A stretch of DNA of 64,000 bases from the NCBI RefSeq assembly GCF_000153225.1, contig NZ_CH724148.1, positions 250,540 through 314,539 of the forward strand. Reading direction: 5' to 3'. Made by a program: the position numbers and the translations under genes. Shown in pieces: positions 9,406 to 16,250 of the stretch. This DNA comes from Polaribacter irgensii 23-P (GTDB lineage: Bacteria; Bacteroidota; Bacteroidia; Flavobacteriales; Flavobacteriaceae). The notes under the pieces were generated by a model that saw only the letters and a list, made by a program, of their open reading frames with translations, searched no databases and was not told the DNA's origin. How positions within the stretch are numbered: the stretch's first letter is position 1; every line of letters begins with the position of its first letter.

Positions 9406-10374
9406 ATGAGTTATTTAGAAACTACAAACGACGTATACAGAGAAGCTGCTTTAACACCCGATGTCGGTCTTTGCTGCACGACAAATCCTATTTGGGAATT
9501 GCCAGGATTAAAAATCCCAAGAATTATGCAAGAGATGAACTATGGTTGCGGCTCTACAGTGCATGCAAGAGACCTAACAAACAATCCAAAAATGCTGTAT
9601 GTGGGCGTGGGAGGTGGTATGGAATTGTTACAGTTTTCATATTTTAACAGAAGCAAAGGAGGCGTAATTGGGTTGGATGTTGTAGACGAAATGTTAGAAG
9701 CATCGCGTAAGAATTTTAAAATTGCAGAAGAACAAAATGAATGGTTTCAGAGTGATTTTGTAGACTTGCGCAAAGGGGATGCAATGGCCTTGCCCGTAGC
9801 GAACAACTCGATCGATGTTGCGGCTCAAAATTGCTTGTTCAATATTTTTAAATCTGATGATTTGAAAAAAGCAATTGCAGAAATGTACCGCGTACTAAAA
9901 CCTCATGGACGTTTGGTTATGAGCGACCCAACTTGTGAACAGCCTATGAATGACGCTTTGCGAAATGATGCCCGCTTGCGTGCCTTATGTCTAAGCGGAA
10001 GTTTATCTATTGCAGATTATGTAAAAGCATTAACAGATGCTGGTTTTGGAACTGTTGAAATTAGGGCTAGAAAACCGTACCGTATTTTAGATACTAAAAA
10101 CTACCCTACAGACGAATTAATTTATATCGAATCGATAGAAGTTGCCGCTATTAAAGATCCAATGCCTGCGGACGGACCTTGTATTTTTACAGGAAGAGCA
10201 GCTATTTATTTTGGTGATGCAGCTTATTTTGATGACGGATTAGGGCATACTTTACTCAAAAATCAACCGTTGGCCATCTGTGACAAAACAGCAGCAGCGC
10301 TGCAAGCGTTAAACAGAGATGACATCTTTTTTTCTGAGCCTACCTTTCATTATGACGGTGGTGGCTGCTGCTAG
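9406..10374 (+). CDS. arsM: Arsenosugar biosynthesis arsenite methyltransferase ArsM
   Basis: SAM-dependent methyltransferase of 322 residues that would methylate As(III) to mono- and dimethyl forms. The Rossmann motif I is MLYVGVGGGMEL, followed by VIGLDVVDEML and the acidic GDAMALPV; LKPHGRLVMSDPT matches the class I core. Thiol sites that could bind As(III) are VGLCCTT near residue 23, NYGCGST, QNCLF, LRALCLS and a C-terminal GGGCC tail. This layout, with N-terminal CC and terminal CC, is that of the arsenosugar-type ArsM annotated beside arsS rather than classical detoxification ArsM. It begins 35 bases after the metallophosphoesterase gene. Its product, dimethylarsenite, is the presumed ArsS substrate. 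No ArsR-type repressor or arsenic efflux gene is seen nearby. Confidence 0.93.
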   Translation: MSYLETTNDVYREAALTPDVGLCCTTNPIWELPGLKIPRIMQEMNYGCGSTVHARDLTNNPKMLYVGVGGGMELLQFSYFNRSKGGVIGLDVVDEMLEASRKNFKIAEEQNEWFQSDFVDLRKGDAMALPVANNSIDVAAQNCLFNIFKSDDLKKAIAEMYRVLKPHGRLVMSDPTCEQPMNDALRNDARLRALCLSGSLSIADYVKALTDAGFGTVEIRARKPYRILDTKNYPTDELIYIESIEVAAIKDPMPADGPCIFTGRAAIYFGDAAYFDDGLGHTLLKNQPLAICDKTAAALQALNRDDIFFSEPTFHYDGGGCC

Positions 10375-10436
10375 CTAAAAATGGACATACATGGTGCAAG
10401 AATAAAGAATAATTAGAAAATAAGTACAACAAACCT

Positions 10437-11039
10437 ATGGATGAAAACTTACTCTTAATATTTACAAGAAATCCTGAATTAGGAAAAGTAAAAACGCGCT
10501 TGGCAAAAAAAGTGGGCGATGAAACGGCACTTTCTATCTATACCTTTTTACTACATAAGACTAAAGAGATCACCTCTAAAGTTCTGGCAGATAAGGCCAT
10601 TTACTATTCTGTAGACATCCAAGAAAAGGACCTTTGGGATGCTGCTATTTTTCAAAAACACCAACAAAATGGATCAGATTTAGGCATTCGAATGTTGCAT
10701 GCTTTTCAAAATGGGTTTGCAGCTGGGTATAAAAAAGTGCTAATAATTGGTAGCGATTTATATGACTTAACCCCTGAAATCATAACAAAAGCATTTCTTA
10801 AGTTGACGAAAAATGACTTGGTACTTGGGCCTGCAGAAGATGGAGGCTATTACTTATTAGGCATGAAGTCTTTACATTCTGAAATTTTTAAAAATAAAAA
10901 ATGGGGTACAAATACAGTGCGAAAAGACACGCTAAATGACTTAAAAGATAAGAAAGTATTTTTGTTGCCGCTGTTAAATGATGTTGATATCTTTGAGGAT
11001 ATTGAACACCACCCAGCATTTCAACATTTTTTAAAATAA
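10437..11039 (+). CDS. TIGR04282-family arsenosugar biosynthesis glycosyltransferase (DUF2064-like)
   Basis: GT-A-fold protein of 200 residues. The N-terminal LLIFTRNPELGKVKTRLAK matches nucleotide-sugar pyrophosphorylase-like P-loops (G-x-V-K-T-R), IGSDLYDLTPEII holds the catalytic-site Asp-x-Asp-like position, and GPAEDGGYYLLGM is diagnostic for DUF2064/TIGR04282. The family is annotated as an arsenosugar glycosyltransferase because of its co-occurrence with arsS and arsM. The fold also fits a nucleotidyltransferase that activates arsenoribose-1-phosphate, a reading that would suit the phosphorylase gene 86 bases downstream. The companion TIGR04283-type transferase often found with it is absent from this window. 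Full length. Confidence 0.9.
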   Translation: MDENLLLIFTRNPELGKVKTRLAKKVGDETALSIYTFLLHKTKEITSKVLADKAIYYSVDIQEKDLWDAAIFQKHQQNGSDLGIRMLHAFQNGFAAGYKKVLIIGSDLYDLTPEIITKAFLKLTKNDLVLGPAEDGGYYLLGMKSLHSEIFKNKKWGTNTVRKDTLNDLKDKKVFLLPLLNDVDIFEDIEHHPAFQHFLK

Positions 11040-11125
11040 CCCTCATTGCAAGAAGTCTCGGTAATATTGTAAGTGCAAGCAGATACGTATGTTTTGCATC
11101 CTAAAAAAAGAAGAAATAGTAGTCT

Positions 11126-11941
11126 ATGAAAATACAACAATTACAAGAAACCATCAATTTTTTAAAAGTAAAAGGCATTACAACTCCTGAGGTTGGTATT
11201 GTTTTGGGAACTGGACTTGGCAAGCTCGTAGATGAAATTGAAATAGAAATAGAAATTCCCTATTCAGACATTCCAAATTTTCCAGTGGCAACGGTTGAAT
11301 TCCATTCAGGAAAGTTAATATATGGCATTTTATCAGGTAAAAAAGTACTGGTAATGGCAGGCCGTTTTCACTTATATGAGGGCTATAGTGCTTGGGAAGT
11401 TACCTATGGTATCCGGACCATGCACGGCCTCGGTATTCAAAATTTACTAATTTCGAACGCTGCTGGCGCCATAAACCTCAGCTATAAAAAAGGTGATTTA
11501 ATGTTAATTGATGACCATATCAATTTGCAGGGAAGTTCTCCTTTGGCCTTTCAAGGAGCCAATGATTTTGGTGCTATTTTCGCAGACATGCTAGCCCCCT
11601 ACTCCAGCAAGATCAATGCTACAATTACAACCATTGCAAAAGCTCACAATATTCTTTTGCACAAGGGCGTATACGCAAGTGTTTTAGGACCGCAACTAGA
11701 AACAAGAGCAGAATATAGAATGTTACAAATTTTAGAAGTAGATGCTGTTGGTATGAGTACAGTGCCAGAAGTTATCGTTGCAAAACAGCTACATTTGCCT
11801 TGCGTAGCTATTTCTGTATTGACAGATGAGTGTGATCCTAAAAATTTACAACCTGTAAATATTGCAGAAATTATCGCCATTGCAGGAACAGCAGAGCCTA
11901 AAATGATTGTTCTTTTTAAAGAAGTACTTAAATTGCTCTAA
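11126..11941 (+). CDS. Purine-nucleoside phosphorylase
   Basis: Hexamer/trimer-type PNP of 271 residues that splits purine nucleosides with phosphate to base and ribose-1-phosphate. Motifs: GIVLGTGLGKLVDEI (phosphate loop), VEFHSGKL, GRFHLYEGYS with the active-site His, ISNAAGAIN, GVYASVLGPQLETRAEYRM and VGMSTVPEVIVA, the PNP signature with the purine-binding residues. As the last gene of the arsenosugar run it could remove adenine from dimethylarsinoyl-deoxyadenosine, yielding an arsenoribose-1-phosphate. It could equally be an ordinary salvage enzyme, since flavobacteria usually carry a PNP. Its position directly after the TIGR04282 gene favours a pathway role. It converges with the HMA-domain gene, leaving 55 bases between stops and no clear terminator. 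Confidence 0.9.
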   Translation: MKIQQLQETINFLKVKGITTPEVGIVLGTGLGKLVDEIEIEIEIPYSDIPNFPVATVEFHSGKLIYGILSGKKVLVMAGRFHLYEGYSAWEVTYGIRTMHGLGIQNLLISNAAGAINLSYKKGDLMLIDDHINLQGSSPLAFQGANDFGAIFADMLAPYSSKINATITTIAKAHNILLHKGVYASVLGPQLETRAEYRMLQILEVDAVGMSTVPEVIVAKQLHLPCVAISVLTDECDPKNLQPVNIAEIIAIAGTAEPKMIVLFKEVLKLL

Positions 11942-11996
11942 GTGCAAGAGAACTAAAAATATTGTAGATATAACAAAGATGGAATGTCCACGATTA

Positions 11997-12725
11997 TCAA
12001 ATTATTAGCATACCTATTGCCATTACTATCATAATTGCATTTTCTATAAAAGTAGCTTCAGTCATCGGGAGCTTTAATGCAGTTCCAAGACAAGCACACT
12101 GAATCGTTTTTTTACTCAAGAGCGTTTTAGTGACCCCAACAGTGGTAACTCCCAAAATAACGACAGTCAATACCAACGCAATATCTATTTCAAAGCGCAA
12201 TAAAAAAAGTAGCCCTAGACTCGTCTCTATAAATGGATAAATTTTACCATAAATAGGAACTCTTTTCGCTGCAGGATCATACATGCGAAAAGACACTGCA
12301 AAACCTCTTAAATCTAGCATTTTAAAAAAGCTGAAAACAATATAAAATAATCCCATAAAATCGAGCATACATGCCCTCCAATCCCATGTTTTATAATTCA
12401 ACATTAAACTTGCCACTGTAATATAAAATAGAATAATAAACAACGGTTTTAACTGCTGCACTTTATTGCTCTCTTTTTTTGAACTTATCTCTATGTTTAT
12501 ATCTTTCTGAAACAGCCCTTTTGACTTTTCTGTAATGACAAATTTCTTTGGCAGTGCTTCCTGTAATTTATTCGTTGGAATTAATGAATTCATTAGAATC
12601 GTTGCTTCACCTTTTTCGAGATCAACAAGAACACGCGCTGTACTTTCTATCTTGTTTAAAGACTCTTCTACAGTAGCTTTACAGCCACCACAAGTCATAC
12701 CCTCTATTTTGTAATACTTTTCCAT
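11997..12725 (-). CDS. HMA domain fused to a MauE/DoxX-like membrane domain
   Basis: Protein of 242 residues with a cytosolic heavy-metal-associated domain (residues 1-65, IEGMTCGGCKATVEESL, metal thiols C12 and C15) joined by a lysine/serine-rich linker to four predicted transmembrane helices (about 88-242) of the MauE/DoxX redox-associated type. The C-terminal TIQCACLGTALKLPM holds a second cysteine pair beside the last helix. Related flavobacterial proteins are annotated as heavy-metal-associated or MerTP-like. It may shuttle a soft metal or thiol-reactive metalloid across the membrane; which one is not shown. It converges on the arsenosugar operon, so an arsenic role is only suggested by proximity. 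Confidence 0.8.
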   Translation of the reverse strand: MEKYYKIEGMTCGGCKATVEESLNKIESTARVLVDLEKGEATILMNSLIPTNKLQEALPKKFVITEKSKGLFQKDINIEISSKKESNKVQQLKPLFIILFYITVASLMLNYKTWDWRACMLDFMGLFYIVFSFFKMLDLRGFAVSFRMYDPAAKRVPIYGKIYPFIETSLGLLFLLRFEIDIALVLTVVILGVTTVGVTKTLLSKKTIQCACLGTALKLPMTEATFIENAIMIVMAIGMLII

Positions 12726-13082
12726 TAAATCCTTTTTAAGTTTTTGATGTTCAAAAAGCCAAAATATTTTTTTTACACGGCATCCAGCTTTCTCAAAAAT
12801 ATCTCGCTTTTCTTACATCTTTATTTTTTACAAAATGAGATTATTTAGAGTAGATAAAAATAGGATTAATTTCAGGTATTAAAAAGTAATAAGGGCGTAT
12901 TCTTGGGTGACCCTACTATTTAATTTCTAAATAACGTCAAAACGGGTATTAATACGCTTTTAACCATTTGCTTTTTGCAGTACCTTTAGTTACATTTTAT
13001 AAATAAACTTTTAATAATTTGTTTCATAGTGCTACAAATTCAAACTACTATCTATTCTAAAGGATAACATCCCCATTATTCC
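12726..13082. other. Intergenic region between divergent genes (357 bases)
   Basis: AT-rich and without a supported gene. It must carry promoters for the HMA-domain gene (leftward) and the HTH gene (rightward). A weak rightward -7-like TACCTTTA occurs at 12981-12988 without a clear -33 element. No stable hairpin was noticed. Confidence 0.6.
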
Positions 13083-13937
13083 ATGAATAAAAAGCTCTTT
13101 TTAACAATTGCCCTGGTATATCCCCTTCTTATTTTTTCAAAAATAAATAAGAGCGATCAATACCATAAAAACCTCTATAAACGAGCGCCTCATATTTACA
13201 CTTTGCCATTTCATGGAAATCTTATCACTACAAACTATCTATCCCCCAATAGTTCCTTAAAACACCTCTTCCCACTGAAAAAAATAGCAGCAGCAGTAGT
13301 AGAAATTGCAGTGCGGTATTTTATTGTCACTACTGCTTCAATAAACCATACGCTCACTGAAGCGGAAACAATAAAAAAAGCAATCTCCAGTACCATACCA
13401 TTAGCTTTGATAGGTCTTTTCATACTTAGCTATAAAAAAATACGAGGACGAAATCGAAAAAATGAGCAAACTGAACTACAAAAAAAAGGCATTCTAAAAT
13501 TAAAAGTAGTTGAATTACAAAAAGAAAAAGAAACTAGCAAATACTACAAAGGCTGCTTGGAAGAACTTAAAACAGCTTTCATTCAAACCACAGCGCAACT
13601 CCTTATCCTCAAAAAGCAAATGAACAGCTTTAACGGTCAAGAGGAAATAGCAGCACTACGAGCATCCGTAATATTAAAGCACAAAGATTGGCTTACCTTT
13701 AAACTATTATTTGATAAAAGTTATCCAAATTTCACAAACCAGCTTGTAGCTAAAAACAAATATTTAACTACGGCAGAAATACGGTTTATGATGCTTCAAA
13801 AAATAAATCTTTCTAACCAAGATATGGCTAGAAGTCAAAGTGTTGGAAACAACGCTGTGCATAAAACCAACAGTCGAATTCGACAGAAACTACTTTGTAC
13901 GAACGAAGAATTAAATGCCTTAATAAAAATACTATAA
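13083..13937 (+). CDS. Membrane-anchored HTH (LuxR/GerE-like) regulator without sensor TPRs
   Basis: Protein of 284 residues. It starts with a signal-like helix (KLFLTIALVYPLLIFS), has a short extracytoplasmic stretch of about 80 residues, one transmembrane helix near 97-118 (STIPLALIGLFILSYKK), a basic, coiled-coil-prone segment (120-190), then a C-terminal HTH of the kind that ends Bacteroidota TPR regulators: LTTAEIRFMMLQKINLSNQ, followed by MARSQSVGNNAVHKTNSRI as recognition helix. Those proteins normally carry several periplasmic TPRs; here they are replaced by a short region that I do not recognise. It is probably a transcription regulator tethered to the membrane. Target unknown; neighbours are the HMA gene (divergent) and a gene-poor region. 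Confidence 0.7.
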   Translation: MNKKLFLTIALVYPLLIFSKINKSDQYHKNLYKRAPHIYTLPFHGNLITTNYLSPNSSLKHLFPLKKIAAAVVEIAVRYFIVTTASINHTLTEAETIKKAISSTIPLALIGLFILSYKKIRGRNRKNEQTELQKKGILKLKVVELQKEKETSKYYKGCLEELKTAFIQTTAQLLILKKQMNSFNGQEEIAALRASVILKHKDWLTFKLLFDKSYPNFTNQLVAKNKYLTTAEIRFMMLQKINLSNQDMARSQSVGNNAVHKTNSRIRQKLLCTNEELNALIKIL

Positions 13938-14432
13938 TCGCAAATAGGTTTGTATGAACATCATCTCTTAAAATAGAATTTAGAATAGCATCCTTTTAAA
14001 ACGTAAAAATTAAAACTCTTACTAAACAATAAATAAACTGTCAACTATTTGTCAGTGTTTATATGCTCAATTCTAGTCAAAAAAGATTAACTTTATTAAA
14101 ATAAAAAGGTTCTAAGGGAAACTATTAAGAATCACTTGGCAATTCTTAACCATCCTGCACCCAAAAGCAAAAACATTGAAAATAACTGACGTGTTTTTTG
14201 AAACTACTTGCACCAGCAAGCTGAACATGGAGCTTCAAAGACAGATATCTATCGTGACTTAAACTGTCTAATTTTCAAGTTTTGCGAAAAAAAAAGTCTA
14301 CTAAATACTCTATAGTAGATTCTAACTTGATTTTAAATAACGTAAAAAATATCTTTATAAACACAACGATAAATAAAAGAGTACTTTTTCAATCCTTTTC
14401 TATTTATGGGAAATATAAGTTGACCTCTACAA

Positions 14433-14732
14433 ATGAAAAAAAAAGAGAAACAAAAAAATATTAAAAGAATCAATTTAATGTTTGTGCTGTTTTTAATCAT
14501 GACATCCGCATGTCTAGTGTACTTATTTTTTTTTCAAAGTAAAAAGAAAATACCGCATTCTATTTATAAAAAAACACCCTTTAAACAAAAAATATTAAAA
14601 TCAGAATCAACATTCTACTCTGCAAAATATTCCTATATTTTAAAAATACAAGCAATTCGTAGGAATCTTTATGTGTCCAAAAATAATCACAACTTTCCAC
14701 ATCCTTTTGTGTGGTGTTCTTCTCAATCATAG
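14433..14732 (+). CDS. Possible small single-pass membrane protein (hypothetical)
   Basis: Open frame of 99 codons from ATG 14433 to TAG. It has a lysine-rich start, one hydrophobic helix (INLMFVLFLIMTSACLVYLFFF, so described by its core LMFVLFLIMTSACLVYLF) and a basic tail ending in PHPFVWCSSQS. The composition is mostly what AT-rich noncoding DNA would give (K, F, I, N, S), and I recognise no family. A single membrane helix after a positive N-terminus is compatible with a real small protein. Listed because nothing else explains the region; quite possibly not expressed. Confidence 0.25.
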   Translation: MKKKEKQKNIKRINLMFVLFLIMTSACLVYLFFFQSKKKIPHSIYKKTPFKQKILKSESTFYSAKYSYILKIQAIRRNLYVSKNNHNFPHPFVWCSSQS

Positions 14733-14834
14733 TTAAAAAAAGGTCAATTAATATTACAACTAGAAATGAGCTTATTAATATCTGCAGAGAATAATACGGA
14801 ATGAATCGCGAATACGCCTCCTAGAATCCTTAAA

Positions 14835-14936
14835 AAATGGAAGACTCTTTAAATAAACCTTTACAGCTTGTTTTAAAAAATGATGGCAGTATAAAGTTGC
14901 ATGCCGAGGGGGAAACTTTTACGCGGTCCCCAAAAT
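14835..14936 (+). CDS. Possible 33-residue ORF or gene remnant
   Basis: ATG GAA GAC at 14835, reading 33 codons to TAA at 14934. The translation (MEDSLNKPLQLVLKNDGS, then IKLHAEGETFTRSPK) looks far more protein-like than the surrounding AT-rich DNA: balanced composition and amphipathic beta character. Upstream in-frame sequence is not clearly coding. It may be a small protein or the remnant of a degraded gene. No family recognised. Confidence 0.25.
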
Positions 14937-15269
14937 AATTATTTTGAGCAGATTTAAAATTTCCCATTTAATAAAGGAGGTAGTTAGACTATTCTTTACT
15001 CTAGATTAATTGAACCATCCATCTATTTTTTTAATACTGTGGTAAGATAAATTCTTAGAAGATTAAAAAGAAAAAATCTCTTACAATCACTTTGAGAAAG
15101 AATCATTTTACTTTTAATTGTTATAATTTTGTAGCCAAATATTTTCAGTGCCACATTAAGATCAGTACCCTTAAAATACTAAACTTTAAAAAGCAGTTGA
15201 TTTGTAAGTATTGTATATTAAACCTGACCAATAAATTTTAACTTTTATAGAATTGCAAAACTAGTGAAT

Positions 15270-16154
15270 ATGAATACCTACTTAGATCTTATAAAGGCAG
15301 CTTACACTAACTACTGGAACTATTTAAAACAATCTGTTTTGATGGAACTCAATTGGGAGAATTACTTTTATGGACTTCTTATAATTTCTCTACTCGTTTG
15401 GACATTAGAGCTTATTTTTCCTTGGCGTAAAGAGCAATCATTATTTAGAAAGGATTTTTGGTTAGACACTTTTTACATGTTTTTTAATTTTTTCTTACTG
15501 AATTTAATTGTGCTAATCGCACTGTCGAATACTGCAGCGCAACTTTTTGAAGACTTTCTTGGACTTGCAGGCTTATCCGTTTTTAGTTTTCAGCTCATCG
15601 AATTGAATTCGCTCTCCTTTTTTGCAAGAATTTTAATCTTTTTTATCGTGGTCGACTTTACGCAGTGGTGGACTCACAGATTAATCCACAAGGTAGAATT
15701 TCTTTGGACTTTTCATAAAGTACATCATTCTGCGAAACAAATGGGATTTGCAGCACATTTGCGCTATCACTGGATGGAACCTATAATTTATAATTCTTTA
15801 AGATACATACCTCTAGCAATTATCGGAGGTTTTTCCGCACAAGATGTAGCACTTGTTCATTTCTTTAATATTACCATGGGCCATCTAAACCACGCCAATA
15901 TTAATTGGGATTACGGGTGGTTAAAATACATTTTGAACAACCCAAAAATGCACATTTGGCATCACTCTAAAGTGCTACCAATAGAAAAGAAAAGTGGTGT
16001 AAACTTTGGATTAACATTAAGTATTTGGGACTATCTCTTCAAAACAAACTATATTCCTCACTCGGGTAGAGATATTGAAATCGGTTTCGAGGATGACGAA
16101 AACTTTCCAAAAGGATTCCTAAGACAGGAACTTTATCCTTTTTCTCAAAAATAA
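15270..16154 (+). CDS. Sterol desaturase / fatty acid hydroxylase family protein
   Basis: Membrane di-iron oxygenase-type protein of 294 residues. Three to four membrane helices carry the histidine boxes HRLIH (HxxxH), FHKVHHSAKQM (HxxHH), a middle AHLRYHWME, and MHIWHHSK (HxxHH), the ligand set of the fatty acid hydroxylase superfamily. These enzymes hydroxylate or desaturate lipid chains, using O2 and an electron donor. The ATG at 15270 is preferred to a GTG two codons earlier. Flavobacterial members are often simply annotated sterol desaturase; flavobacteria seldom make sterols, so a lipid or carotenoid-like substrate is more likely. It stands alone, 97 bases before the pyruvate carboxylase gene. 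Confidence 0.88.
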   Translation: MNTYLDLIKAAYTNYWNYLKQSVLMELNWENYFYGLLIISLLVWTLELIFPWRKEQSLFRKDFWLDTFYMFFNFFLLNLIVLIALSNTAAQLFEDFLGLAGLSVFSFQLIELNSLSFFARILIFFIVVDFTQWWTHRLIHKVEFLWTFHKVHHSAKQMGFAAHLRYHWMEPIIYNSLRYIPLAIIGGFSAQDVALVHFFNITMGHLNHANINWDYGWLKYILNNPKMHIWHHSKVLPIEKKSGVNFGLTLSIWDYLFKTNYIPHSGRDIEIGFEDDENFPKGFLRQELYPFSQK

Positions 16155-16250
16155 AATTTTCATAATTTTCAATAAAAGTAGGACATCCTTTTATTTGTCT
16201 TAGTATCTTAGGCAACGAGAGTTATTCTGGGATACCAAAAAATTGATACG

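Larger units (their letters stand above)
13938..15269. other. Gene-poor intergenic region (about 1.3 kb)
   Basis: Very AT-rich, with many stops in all frames. It contains a possible 99-codon frame (14433-14732) and a 33-codon frame (14835-14936), listed separately at low confidence. Other structure: an 8-bp inverted repeat TTAAGAAT/ATTCTTAA at 14125-14149, a GGGG/CCCC hairpin around 14907-14930 and the palindrome AAAATAATTATTTT just after it. A TAACTTTT block near 15239 could be a weak promoter for the hydroxylase gene. I found no tRNA, repeat array or mobile-element end. Confidence 0.5.

Noticed and set aside
14282..14464. A 60-codon frame before the possible small membrane gene
   Set aside because: Low-complexity K/N/S/I composition of AT-rich DNA, no ATG (TTG start), and overlap with the next frame; not supported as a gene.
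14970..14985. AAAGGAGGTAG as a ribosome binding site
   Set aside because: No start codon follows at a useful distance with an open frame, and Shine-Dalgarno sites are little used in this phylum.
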